Assembly: GCF_964340395.1 (NCBI RefSeq)
Contig: NC_135561.1
Span: 10,401,232 to 10,465,231, forward strand
Reading direction: 5' to 3'
Source: Glandiceps talaboti
Taxonomy: Eukaryota; Hemichordata; Enteropneusta; Spengelidae
Length of the DNA stretch: 64,000 bases
Part shown: positions 1-11,329 of the stretch, one piece after another
Numbering within the stretch: position 1 is the stretch's first letter
Layout: every line of letters begins with the position of its first letter
The notes under the pieces: generated by a model
What the model saw: the letters and a program-made list of their open reading frames with translations, nothing else
The model's database searches: none
What the model was told of the DNA's origin: nothing
Translations under genes and position numbers: made by a program

Positions 1-639
1 ACTCGTACTATTCGCAGTCAGTTGAAATAATCAAACGAAAAGCGACAAGGGAATCGCCCAACGTTTTCTAGCCTTAGTTTCATATTTTACAACACTGGAA
101 AACTGATATTTTTGCGACATTTCTTTTTACACCGTCAAACAACAGTTTGGCAAGAAATTTGCAGAATTGATAGTGCAGAGAGGATGACAAGAGGAAATGA
201 CAAAAAATAAAACAATAATTTCAGTGACTGTGAATGAAAGTTGGCGATGCACATTGAATTCGATCTGTTCCCGTATTACCTTGAGCAAGTCCCCCACATT
301 CAACATGAATCAGAGGGTTCTATTGATTCGCTTCGCGAGCTTTTGAATGTCCTTGCACTCATTCACATTTACGACGCCTGCTGAAACCAGACAATTAGCT
401 CGCATCTATGTTTAACGGTGAATAGTGTAAGAATATCGCTTAAAATATATCAGTCGGAATTTCACGAATAAAAAAATCTACAGTATTACGTCTGGGAAGT
501 AAAAGATCACTTCTTACCACCTGACAGGTATCGAAATGGTATATTCCAAAATACAATTATATGATTGGCCGTTTCAAGGAAATGGTTCATGAATAATTAA
601 TAAGACATATTTAATGAACGATATTAGCTAGGCCATTTT

Positions 640-825
640 TCTTGCTGTGTGTTCTGTTCACAGCGCTATTTAGGCCCCACTTTTGGGGGCAAATGCGCCG
701 GATTTGGCCTAGTATCACTGCCGAAACAAAGGACAAGGGAAAAATGGATTAACACATGACACAAACAAATCGTTGGGGGAACTAACCGCAGATTATCGGT
801 AGTTTTTTTTAACAAGGGGGACAAA
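640..825 (+). promoter_or_regulatory. RIM 5' leader / CpG-bearing promoter-proximal region
   Basis: This stretch before the RIM start codon is richer in G, C and CpG than the intron that follows. No TATA box is evident and the transcription start cannot be placed. An in-frame TGA at 757-759 lies upstream of ATG 826, so 826 is the first start in that open frame. Two short upstream ORFs are visible: ATG-GAT-TAA at 744-752, and a nine-codon ORF at 756-785. They could damp translation if the transcript begins upstream of them. Position 1-640 holds no coding signal that I can recognise. Confidence 0.45.
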
Positions 826-938
826 ATGGCTGCCCCGGTACCAGATCTAAGTCACCTAACGGAGGAGGAGAGGAAAATTATCCTTTCAGTAATGGAGAGA
901 CAACAACATGAAGAACAGAAAGACGCAGCTGTGATCAA
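826..938 (+). CDS. RIM: RIM (regulating synaptic membrane exocytosis) first coding exon
   Basis: The exon encodes 37 codons plus two bases. After MAAPV it reads PDLSHLTEEERKIIL, then SVMERQQHEEQKDAAVI. The block PDLSHLTEEERKII is the hallmark N-terminus of RIM proteins (vertebrate RIMS1/2, fly Rim, worm UNC-10). In the family it begins the Rab3-binding helix, which is followed by the Munc13-binding zinc finger, PDZ and two C2 domains of the presynaptic active-zone scaffold. The start has a strong context (ACAAAATGG, A at -3 and G at +4) and an in-frame stop upstream. The exon ends in a near-consensus donor, AA|GTAAGTG, at 939, leaving phase 2; reading on gives a stop at once (AAG TAA), as expected at an intron. 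The zinc-finger exon is not in the window, so this is only the 5' end of the gene. Confidence 0.9.
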
Positions 939-1137
939 GTAAGTGAAAGTTTCATTTTGGGATTTCTTAAAAAAGATGTCACGGCGAAAATCTTGCGTGT
1001 TGTGTCCATCATCAAACTGCGAGTACTTTGAATGGAAACAGTCCTGTTTGTATATAATGATCCCGGGCGATCGATCTTAGATGCCCTTCTATTATTTCAG
1101 TGTTGAAATTTAAATGAAACACTACATTTTAGGACAG

Positions 1138-1284
1138 GGGACATTTACTGACAAAAATCGTATTCGATGAAAGTCCGGCATTGAAATGTCTGCACCACTC
1201 GGCGAAAGCAATTTATTTGGACGTTATTAGAACGGATGCGGCGTGCATCATTCGGGATAGGAATACGTACGTGACGGTACGGCG
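1138..1284 (+). CDS. candidate second RIM exon or cassette exon (unrecognised peptide)
   Basis: This is a CpG-dense 147-nt open segment bounded by AG (1136-1137) and a good donor, GTAAGA, at 1285. Entered from the phase-2 donor of the RIM first exon it stays open: K, then GHLLTKIVFDESPALKCLH, continuing to a basic end (…NTYVTVR). It also leaves in phase 2, so including or skipping it would keep the frame. Against it, the acceptor lacks a good pyrimidine tract, and an alternative AG at 1132 gives a stop. The peptide does not resemble the RIM helix or zinc finger, and 48 open codons can arise by chance in a CpG-rich patch. RNA could also show it to be untranslated. Confidence 0.25.
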
Positions 1285-1766
1285 GTAAGAAACGTTACAA
1301 AATTCCTTATTTCCTCGGTCGAATTAGCATGTATACATAACCGAAGTATAAGTAACCCATATACTTGCTTCAAGTATGGAAATATGTCGTACTGTCATCA
1401 ACATATTCGCAGACTAAATGTGAATTTGTCAAAAAAATGCTGAGAATTATATTTTGGGAGAAGGAAGGAGAACGGGAAGTTACGAGATGAAATTTTCTGC
1501 GTGCGCGTTATCGTTTTCAATTAAATTATTGTTTGGCGTTTGGCATTTCCATTGACATGAATATGAGGACTGTCTCATTTTCTGATATGGCCTTGCTTAT
1601 CACGGTATGGAATGGGAGGAATTTATACATATCCATAAGATTAAATTAATGTATTTTGCTCGTTACGATGATTTTTAACCCTTTAGTCCTCGAGTATTAT
1701 TAAAGTGTGTGACTTGCAGACAGCCAGCTGTGATGTCATCTACTGCTGATTTTATAATTGACTTGC

Positions 1767-1799
<33 letters not shown>

Positions 1800-3290
1800 A
1801 ATAATTTCAATAATAGAGCTTTTTAGCTAAGTAAAATATTTCCTCACTTACAGACTGGGTACACAATATAAAAACTGTCTTGAATTTAAACAGTGAATTG
1901 TTGACACAAAACAAAGGGATGGAGTGTATATATGGGTTCCCTTGACATTTGTAAGCATATATTTTACAATTCATTTATGATGGAAAAGAAAATATATAAT
2001 CATTTTTTTTCATAAGTATTTGTAAAAATATAGATGAAAAGATATGTCAATTTTTAAATTCTTTTATGATATTGCTGTCTAACCAGACAGTCTTTGCTTG
2101 CTATTAGTGATTGTTATACATACATAGCAACATAACAATGACTTGTCATTAGCATCGTTTATGTAATTACAACGTGTATAGTAACATCACTTGAACCGGT
2201 TGGATGAAAAATGATCTACCCTTGTTTGTAGATCTCTAAATGATAAGGTAGCTATGCAAAAAAAAGGACAAAAAACAAAAGAACATCTGATAAATACATA
2301 GATGCAGACATTTTTTGAAAGGTTTGAATTTGAACAATGAAAAAATATTCAGAAAATGAATACATTATAATTTCAAGGTTATAGCTTAGAAACAAAATTA
2401 AAATTGAAATGAGATAATGACAGGATACACACATACCAGTCACTTTATCAATTCTAGACTTTTTTTTTTATTAAGGGCAGTAATCATGGTAAAATCTATT
2501 TAAAATGTGTAGTATTTTGTAAGGGTTGGCCCCATTAACATAATGCTGGAGTGTTGGAGATTCTGGATAAATCTGATGAAATTTTAACGTCTGGAGTTCT
2601 GAAAACTTACAAAATGTAGCAGCGCACTGTTGAATATAAAAATATACAGTTTTAACCATCTATTGTTATAATCACAGATTTAGAGCAGTTTGATATTTTT
2701 TAGAGCGTCCTAGGATAGTATGTCAAACACTGTATTCAGTCGTCATTTGTATGGTGACATTAAGAGAAGCACTATCTAGTAATGGGATGATTAGTACTCG
2801 ATAAAATAAACACCATTTGGAATTTATAGAGTATTTCAACAGTAGTAACACAGAAGTGATTGGAGCAATACAACCTGCAAAAAAACATCGGTGCATTTGC
2901 TGCTTACAATTTACAAATGGTAAGCAGGAATGAGATAAGTTTCATGCAAAGACATACGTGAACAAATTTCAATGTCATTAGTGTCGATAACTTATCAAAG
3001 CATAAACACCACAGGAGCCAGGTTCCTATAACTATGTTTACTAATAGAATGTTAAAACAATGGAGTATGACCGTTAGTGTTACATTATAACTTCCATGGC
3101 TATAGTAGTATAAACGAATGGATGACAGCATCACCTGAACCTTCATCAGATCAAGGCTCCCCTGTTGTTGTTGTATCAGTTGTTTTGTTGTCTTCAGCTG
3201 ATTTTGTCATTGTATGAAGTTTCCTCAGCTTACTTAATTCAAGCAAACCCATCGGTGCTTTTTCTTGGGTTGTAGTATAAGAAGCATATA
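1285..3290. other. intronic sequence, no gene seen
   Basis: AT-rich unique-looking sequence. It contains a run of 25 T at 1767-1791. No exon-like open segment or recognisable element was found. Confidence 0.5.
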
Positions 3291-3295
3291 TATGG

Positions 3296-3660
3296 TGGTT
3301 GGGGAGGGGGAATGAGGTAGGGTACCCTGTACTTGTTAAGTTGAGGGGCTTTACATAATATTTTAAGTGATTACATGTAAACTTGTGTATAGTAATACTA
3401 AAGGTGTGTGTGTGGTGAAGATGTAGGGGGAGGGGCTATATATATTAAATTGGTAACATTAAAGAATGAGGGTGGTTTTGATATTTATGGGAGGAACTAC
3501 AAATGAAGGGGAGGTGATTATCATACACATTTTGATCATCATTATATGTACTAAGTTGAAGAAATTAAGGGAGGGGGTTCTTTTACAGAAATAGGGTAAA
3601 ATAGAAGATGTGCATTACTAGAGATGGGTTGGGGGAGGGAGGGAGGGGGAAGACGATACT
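3296..3660 (+). repeat. degenerate purine-rich repeats with G-runs
   Basis: Recurrent blocks such as GGTTGGGGAGGGGGAATGAGG and GGTTGGGGGAGGGAGGGAGG are spaced irregularly through AT-rich filler. They read as an old, diverged tandem repeat. The block near 3628-3650 has four G-runs on the RIM sense strand and could form a G-quadruplex in DNA or pre-mRNA. Confidence 0.45.
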
Positions 3661-3729
3661 TGTTGTAGTTATAGTGGAGGTTATTCTAATTATTGAAGTA
3701 TTGATATAGTATATAGTAACTGCAGACTG

Positions 3730-4590
3730 GAGGAGGTGAAATGTCCTAAACACATGCATGAAATAATGTCCTTAGGTTTGCAAAATGGAAGTCAGGTAAA
3801 TTTTGAAATGTAATAAACACACCTGCATGAAATAATGTCGGCGTTAATTACCTTGACATAATAGAAGGCATGTAATTTTACAATATGATAATGTTGCCCG
3901 AATATATAGGTTGGCAAAACTGGAGGTACAAAATGTAGACTAACTGTAAAATGTGGTAAACACACATATATAAGATAACGTCATCTGTAGCTTGGCAAAA
4001 TGTATAAGGCAGACCAGTCCCTAGGGACTATGAGCAGGCATATTATAAAACATCATAGAGAAACACATATATGGAAAATGATGTACAGTATAATTATAAT
4101 GTATCATCTTTAGCTTTGCAAAATGGGATTCGGATAAATTGTCAGACGTTGTAACCACATACGCATAAAATATTGGTGTCCATAGATTGTCAAACTGAAA
4201 GGTAGTGAAATGTCATGTACACAAATGCATAAAATTATGTCAAAGGTTATCAAACTGGAAATTATTATAAATTGTGAAAGGTTTGAAACTCAAATGCTTA
4301 AATATTGTTATCCATAGGTTGGCAAAATGGAAGTTGGACAAATTATATACATGTACATGTAATGTCATAAAAACACATGCATTTATTTGTCATCGTTCTG
4401 TTGGCAAAATAAATTGTGAAATGTCTAAAACACACATGCATGTAATAACATCGTCCATTGGTTGACAAACTGGAAGTTTGGCAAATTGTGAAATGTCCTA
4501 AATACACACATAAAATATTGTACAAAATGTAAATTTAGGTCGGCATAATGGAAGTCGGGCAAATTATGAAATGTCACAGAAGTATGTCAA
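3730..4590. repeat. degenerate ~60-75 bp tandem array
   Basis: About a dozen diverged units share the order 'GAAATGTC-TAA-ACACA-TGCAT-AAATAATGTC', then 'GGTTGGCAAAATGGAAGT', then 'GGCAAATTGTGAAATGTC'. Clear units begin near 3739, 3807, 4207, 4400, 4478 and 4567. Short open frames here are products of the repeat and are not genes. Confidence 0.7.
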
Positions 4591-4599
4591 AACAGGTTT

Positions 4600-6326
4600 A
4601 GACGTGTCCCGAATTGTGTTATACGACTATGAAAACAATTAATGTATGTGTGATATTTGATATTTTAAATTTGGAATTCATTTATACAAGTTTTAACATG
4701 AATAAAATTGTAACATTGCTGTGAAATACCATTCATGAGATTTCTGTGATTTTAAGTTTAGAATTGTAAAAAGGAAAAAATTGTGACTGAAATTCTCAGA
4801 AATTTATGCTTAGTATTTGTCAAGAATACAGAAACAACATAAATTTGAAATGTGTTTGCTTGCCAGTATAGGAAGTTAACTGATTCAGTATTTGATAATA
4901 TGAATTTAATTTTTATAGCATTTAAAATAAAAATTGGGACATTCCTTTAAAATTATGTAAATCTGTTATTTGTTTGTAATAACTGTTGCTAATAAACAAG
5001 TCGTCTAGCAGCTATCCCTTAGAAAGAGAGATCTTGACGTGCGGAGCAACGGATAGCCTCTCGACAACCTGGTATTTGTGAATAATTTATCAACATTTGT
5101 GAAAACTTGAATTTCTCATGTTTTAAATTTAAAGATATATCTCGTTCAGAATCAGAGGTAGAATTAGAATAATACTCTAGCAAATTTAGATTTGAGTAGA
5201 CTGTTGATGCTTTAAAGTTGGGTCATATTGATATCATTAGACTGAGTCACAGAAATCTCACTTTAAATGTCTTCGGCTTACACAAGGTAGTTCTTGTAGG
5301 TGAATTGTCAACCGACTTACAAAACAGTAACTGTTTATATGCAGCCATCCAGGGCAGTCTTTACTCAGCATTGTTTATTAATTGTTTCAGTTTTCATAAA
5401 AATTGATTGACAAGCACACTTTCGGTAGCATGATTAATGAAAGAGGTAGTACATAATAATATACATACAAAAGTACAGACATACACACATACATAAATGT
5501 ATATAGTGTTTTTTGCTATGGTTTGAGAACCTTGGCAACAGGGGGATGGAAATTTGTAGGCTTTACCAGTCACATCTGGATGTTCCCAGGGTGTTGAAAC
5601 CAGAGCAAAAAACAGTACTATGTAACATGCATCTTATATCAGTGATCTCCGCGGGCCTTATAAAGTGGTTGGTTCCACCCTATGATTTTTTGAAAACAAA
5701 GAACCGATTTACATAACGTATACTTTGTGGTGAAAATATCAAACAGCTGTATTATGAATATTTATTTAAAAATTTGCAGAGTAGTGATATTAGATGTCAG
5801 TTCTCTGTTAGCAAAAATATTTGATAAAACATGTAGGTAGGGATTGTACACGTTAAGTGTGCTCTGCAAGTCGTGTTATATGCATGGTCCAATTTTGGAC
5901 AATTATCTATCGCCATCTACCATTTATTGAGATAAATTATTTAGCCGTGCCCTGAAATAGAATTATACACATGTAAATAGCTACTAGACTTAAAGGGATC
6001 GACATACATGTCGACCAGATCTGAATATTCTTCTGTTATTTTTGTTTTGTATGAAGAATTATATTTGTATTCTGCCAGCACTAGTTGTAAACGGAGTATT
6101 ATTTTTTCAATCAGACAGCCAACATTACATGCACATGCCAAGTTGAACAAAAAATATGGAATTTATACCCAGGTCGTTCTACGTTATGACAGTAGGCATC
6201 AATGCCGCTACAGCATACACATGTATCTACATCATTGGTACTACTTTGTGTGATGAGGTTACTGAGTTTGGTGTATGGATGGTATCTTTCTGTTGTGTCT
6301 AGTCTTTGTAATTGTCAAAATATTGT
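4600..6326. other. intronic sequence, no gene seen
   Basis: AT-rich sequence with no recognisable coding exon. A small GC-richer patch at about 5000-5070 contains an inverted pair, GCTATCC and GGATAGC, and is discussed as a finding. Confidence 0.4.
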
Positions 6327-6578
6327 AATAGGGAACTTGCAAACCCGCCATGTTGAATGTTGCATCATGGGAAATGTGATAATAAATACTAATCAAATTG
6401 TATTGTAAACAATAATGTTATATTGTTTGTAACCACAATTAATCAATTCATAGTCACCCTGACCAATGTGTGAGGTTTATTTTATCGGTAGCTCCAGATT
6501 AGGTATTACAATAACCACAGATAATCCCATAGTCCATTGCGTCTGAGCATGCTCAGTCTGGATTGCAAGTTCCCTATT
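6327..6578. mobile_element. MITE, AATAGGGAACTTGC family, copy 1
   Basis: A 252-bp element with terminal inverted repeats AATAGGGAACTTGCAA and TTGCAAGTTCCCTATT. It matches the element at 15877-16130 along its length in the opposite orientation, including ACCCGCCATGTTGAATGTTGC and GGTATTACAATAACCACAG. There is no coding capacity, so it is non-autonomous. TA lies on both sides if the repeat is taken to start at ATAGGG, a weak hint of a TA target duplication. Confidence 0.85.
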
Positions 6579-7384
6579 AAATGATTCTTTATCTTTACTA
6601 AATTTATGAGAAAACACACTTGACTAATTTGTGGGTTCCCCACCTAAATTGTGAGAAAATAATGGCAATTTTTTGAGTCCCTCAGAATTAAAATTATGGT
6701 GCACAAGGTATGTACGTAATGCATGTATTGAATTTAATGTATGCAAGTGTTACCAGATTTCTCTTCTCCGTTACCAGGGTTACCCACCAAGTTATGGTAC
6801 AAGGTATGCAAATCTAAACAAATTTTTCCCTGAAATTCCAAATGTTAACAACAACACTGAACTTAATTTTATCACCTGTATTCCGAAGGGGGCCATTGAT
6901 CATTCAGGATCGCTATCCGTGTCTCTCATATATACATCTTATACAGGAAAAGAAACAGAAAGAAGTTGATTGTACATTTGCTAGTGTATGGTTATAATTG
7001 TAATGATTGATTTTTCTTGTTTTAATCTAATATTGAATATTGTCCAGTCATTTGAATATTAATCATAGTGGATTATATGGGAACCTCAAAGTAGGCCTCA
7101 CATGCAAATGTTATATGTATCTAATTAATAATGAATTTTATGGTACTGTTCAAATGAACCTGAACAGAAGATATACATGTACATGTAATGTTGTACAACA
7201 AGCAACGTCACTGTTTAATACTTGGGAGTGGTACGAGTGACCAGTTCTGGTAAGAGTGTGCTGCCAATGCCAGGCCCCATTTTTAGACCCATTTATACCC
7301 CCCCATTTTAGACAATCACAAAATGTTCAAAATTGCTATTATTTTCTCAGTTTTTCTTTGTTATTATTATATGCTGGTATAATT
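6579..7384. other. intronic sequence with one splice-like microexon motif
   Basis: Mostly featureless AT-rich sequence. At 6778-6803 a 26-nt segment lies between a good acceptor (TTCTCTTCTCCGTTACCAG) and a donor-like AAG|GTATGC. It could be a microexon, but the peptide is not recognisable. Confidence 0.3.
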
Positions 7385-7520
7385 ATGTTATTTTCCAATG
7401 TTTTTCTTCTTTCATCAGCTGTGACCCGAAGGTTTGTCACAAGTCTCGTAGTGACAAAGGCCCGTAAGGTCACATGGCTTTTCCTTGGCTGAATGAAGGA
7501 AAAATATTGGGGAATAACAT
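7385..7520. mobile_element. palindromic MITE, GTGACAAAGGCCC family, copy 1
   Basis: The ends are inverted repeats: ATGTTATTTTCCAATGTTTT on the left and AAAAATATTGGGGAATAACAT on the right, minus one base. The centre holds TTGTCACAAGTCTCGTAGTGACAAAGGCCC and is itself near-palindromic. Copies occur at 30157-30307, 52441-52605 and, partial, 48644-48714. It is non-coding. Confidence 0.75.
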
Positions 7521-7887
7521 CTGAAGACATTTACTGAAAATATTTAAAATACCAATAGTCAGACATTGTACATCATGTTAATCAAAAGTTAGTTTTATCT
7601 AAAAATAGTACAGTTATAACACATTGACATTATAATCATGTTGGGGGCACTGATTTTAGGGTGTGGACCCAAAAATCAATTTGATAGGATTTTTTGTACC
7701 ATATTATGTGTATAGTTATATGTTTACCCAGAGGTCATGCAATACTGTTCAGGATGTACGCTATTATAAATAAGTTATTGTATCTGTTAAAAAACTCTCC
7801 AGTTGCAGCAGTTCAGCTTTAATTTAATACAGATATACAATATATGTAATAGCATGGTTAAAAGGCTATACCAGGTCAGCTGATGAA

Positions 7888-8018
<131 letters not shown>

Positions 8019-8214
8019 AAGGTGACACCTGGCTGATAACAAATACTAATACCTTTTTAGTTTAATGAAACGAAAAAAAAATGACCTAAATCGTCTAGTT
8101 ATAATATCCTTTGACAATGGCCTATATTTCAAACAAATGCATAATTTCAAAGACCTGAATATTTTATGAATAATACTAGTAACAACAACAATGATGATGA
8201 TGATTATTACATGT

Positions 8215-8765
8215 GTAAAAGAGATTATTTGCACTGGTGCATGCACATACTAGTAGTATTTTCACTGCAGTGCAATACCGAAAATATTATTATTATATAC
8301 ATGTACATGTATGTACCAGAGATTACTTGCACTGGTGCACCCTCATACAAATTACTAATAGTATTTTCACTGCAGTGCGATACTGAAAATACTATTATAC
8401 ATATGTACCAGAGATTACTTGCACTGGTGCGTGTGCATACATGTACTAGTACAGTAGTATTTTCACTGCAGTGCAATACTGAAAATACTATTATTACATT
8501 TGTACATATGTACATGTACCAGAGATTACTTGCACTGCTGCACCCGCATACTAATATTATTTTCACTGCAGTGCAATACCAAAAACATTATTATTAAATA
8601 TGTACCAGAGATTACTTGCACTGCTGTGCGCGCATACTAGTATTATTTTCACTGTAATGCAATACCGAAAATATTATTACATGTATTACATATGTACGAG
8701 AGATGACTTGCACTGGTGTGTGCGCATACTAGTACTATTTTCACTGCAGTGCAATACCGTTTCTG
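8215..8765. repeat. six-unit hairpin-forming tandem array (~87-111 bp units)
   Basis: Units are marked by TTGCACTG at 8229, 8327, 8419, 8530, 8616 and 8708. Each reads GTACCAGAGATTACTTGCAC, then a variable GTGC-rich spacer, ACTAGTA, TATTTTCACTGCAGTGCAAT, and ACCGAAAATATTATTA. Inside each unit TATTTTC and GAAAATA are inverted around the palindrome CACTGCAGTG, so each can fold. A long foldback follows directly at 8801-8928. Confidence 0.85.
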
Positions 8766-8800
8766 AAACAGTGCAATACCCATGCCATGTTAGTTCCAGT

Positions 8801-8928
8801 GTGGGTACTCAGGGGTATTTGCACTCATGCTTGCAGTGCTTTCTGCTTCATGTTCTCTCTCTACGCTCAGGAAAGTACGACCACAGAGAACACTGCAAGC
8901 ATGAGTGCAAATACCCCGAGTATGCCAC
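8801..8928. repeat. foldback: 38-bp stem, 52-nt loop
   Basis: Arms at 8801-8838 and 8891-8928 are near-perfect inverted repeats. Both contain GGGTATTTGCACTCATGC, and TTGCAGTG pairs with CACTGCAA. The loop has a further inverted pair, TGTTCTCT (8851) and AGAGAACA (8885). It directly abuts the six-unit array and shares the TTGCACT/GCAGTG vocabulary, so the two may form one element. Confidence 0.9.
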
Positions 8929-8939
8929 ACTGCACTTGC

Positions 8940-9740
8940 GTTTCATGAGGTTCTGTCAAATAATTTATCAACACAACTTTATTTCAACTTACATTTATAT
9001 AATTACTTACATTTATATAATTTTATATATTATATTTGTTGGTAGACATCCTGAATCATTTGTTTAGAGTCTTTTCCTTATGACCGAATTTTCTATCATA
9101 TGCATAATTTCACAAAAACTTTAAATTTATATTTTATGACATGATGTATGCTAAAGTACCAGAAATAATGGTAATAATGCTGACGTGAATGGCTGTATCC
9201 TTACAAAATCTGAAATATATACATAGATATGAATCAGTTAATAGCTATTTTATAAACAAGTTTTATGGTTATCAGAAATGTATCATAAATATGTATCTGT
9301 GACAATATGAATAATAAATGTAATAATAATGGTCATTAAATGTGTTCACATCTGTGTAGCTTAGTAGAAAGAAATTTTGAGAGCAGTGTCCAATAGCAGT
9401 CTGAAAGGTCCAGCCGTGGGTCCGCAATGTATGTAAATACCACTCGCTACCCACATTGAGTGAATGCATTATAGCAAAAACAATACCTGGATATGTCAGG
9501 CTAGTGCAGTACATGACATGCGAGTAACATTTAATCTAATGTTAATAGACATTATCATATACCCAATATCGCTTCCAGTGTAACTCGAGCATGTGCATTG
9601 AATTTATGCGATAATTTTCAGTATCATGCCCTAGATTGACCAGAAGTTACTGGCAGACTATAAAAAGTAAGAAAAATTGTCTTTTTGAGTGGGGTCACTC
9701 ATGTCAACCAGAGATACATGCACATACAATGTACATACAC
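8940..9740. other. intronic sequence, no gene seen
   Basis: AT-rich; nothing recognisable beyond scattered TATA-like microsatellite fragments near 9000-9030. Confidence 0.5.
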
Positions 9741-9778
9741 TCATAGACCCTCCACCAACGTTGGTGGAGGGTCTATGA
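9741..9778. repeat. 38-bp perfect palindrome with no spacer
   Basis: The left half is TCATAGACCCTCCACCAAC and the right half is its exact reverse complement, meeting at AACGTT with no loop. It is GC-rich within an AT-rich stretch. Function is unknown. It may be a tiny mobile foldback or a structured regulatory site. Confidence 0.95.
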
Positions 9779-10031
9779 TACACTGTACATGTATACTGTA
9801 CTGTACTGGAAATACAAGTGTAGCTTTACTGATTATGCTACTTAAGTACTTGTCTGAAATTTCCAACCGTTGGTCAGCCTGTGTAACAACTCATGCACTA
9901 CATGTACCCCACAGTGAGAGTGCACTATATACATGTAAGTGGCAGGAACGCCTGGATCTTTCAGGCTATACATTTATGAGAGATGGAAACTTCACTGTTT
10001 TCTAGTTTACCATAAATGAACCCTATCCAGG

Positions 10032-10075
10032 TGATGGGGTGGGGAGGAAGGGAGGGGGAGGAAGGGAGGGGGTTG
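10032..10075 (+). other. G-quadruplex-type G-run cluster
   Basis: Contains GATGGGGTGGGGAGGAAGGG followed by AGGGGGAGGAAGGGAGGGGG. This gives more than four runs of three or more G on the RIM sense strand. Confidence 0.6.
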
Positions 10076-10834
10076 ATGGAATTGGGATACATTTGTAGGT
10101 TGGTATTGGAACCAGCACCTGATATATACATGTATGTGAAATACTGTTATTGGGAAAAGTTGGGGAAAGCATATAAATTATTTTAACCTTGTCAATAGCT
10201 GATAATCATCTATTTGGTAAGGTACATTGTACATGACTTTTGTACATTGCAATGTGTATCTGTTGTATAAAACCCATAATAGAGACTTGATATTTCATCT
10301 GGAAATTTTTTAATAAAAATGTTAAAAAAAAAAAAATGTGAAATTTCTGACTTAAAAGATTGACACCAGTTAACTCATAAGAATACAGATGTAGCTTTTA
10401 CCACTCTGGTCCAGAATAAAATTGAACAGTACTTCTCTAAAATATTGAGGAAAACATGAAATTTCATTTGAAAAATTTAATGTACAATTTGTAATCAACA
10501 TTTTTTTGGGGAAAGTGACATTTACAATTGTCATTAATTACTGAATGCATAAACTGTAGGTTTCACTGTCAGTGTAAAATAAGATGAAAAAATACTAAAT
10601 TGTTACTCAAAATATGATTTTTTATTTAAAATCATTTTATGGTAGAAATGAATGTACAATCTGTTCACCATTTTAGAAAGAAAGTGAATGACCTGTATAT
10701 TTGCATTAGCAATTATAAAATGCATAGACCGTATATACATACAATGCACAATGTACATTATGCACTTTTTCACCTGATGCTGATGACCTGGGCAAGTCAA
10801 GGACAGGATGACCTCAGGGAGTGATTGCAATATT

Positions 10835-11320
10835 TGATGATGACATCACATGTACAGTACTGTATGCAAATGATCATTATATTTGAAAATGACATCACAA
10901 GCAAATGGTGGTGATATTTTAAAATGGCATCCATAGTATGCAAATGTTCAGGTTTGTTTGGAAATGATATCATAAGTATGCAAATGATGATATGTGAAAT
11001 GACATCACAAGTATGCAAATGATCATATGTGAAATGACATCACAAGTATGCAAATGATCATATGTGAAATGGCATAAGTATGCAAATGATGATATGTGAA
11101 ATGACATCACAAGTATGCAAATGATCATATGTGAACTGACATCACAAGTATGCAAATGATGATATGTAAAATGGCATAAGTATGCAAATGATGATATGTG
11201 AAATGACATCACAAGTATGCAAATGATGATATGTGAAATGGCATCACATTCACAAGTATGCAAATGATCATGATATCTGAAAATGACATCACAAGTAAGC
11301 AAATGACTGATATTTGAAAG
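10835..11320. repeat. ~35-bp minisatellite carrying POU octamer and TGACATCA sites
   Basis: Unit: TATGCAAATGATCATATGTG, then AAATGACATCACAAG. The octamer ATGCAAAT is exact at 10864, 10938, 10978, 11013, 11048, 11080, 11114, 11150, 11182, 11217 and 11258, mostly 32-41 bp apart. Most units also hold TGACATCA (a CRE/AP-1-like site), and several hold the E-box CATATG. In some units (for example 11071, 11172) the CATCACAA stretch is deleted. The octamer is the consensus for POU-domain factors; whether it is bound here is unknown. It lies about 10 kb into the presumed RIM intron. Confidence 0.9.
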
Positions 11321-11329
11321 TGACAGCAG

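Noticed and set aside
6778-6803. 26-nt microexon with good acceptor and donor
   Set aside because: The short peptide is unrecognised, and a single acceptor/donor pair is expected by chance in 64 kb.
8166-9067. Repeated 'RLLALV…VFSLQCNTEN' frames
   Set aside because: They follow the six-unit tandem repeat, and the minus strand is equally open; no conserved domain.
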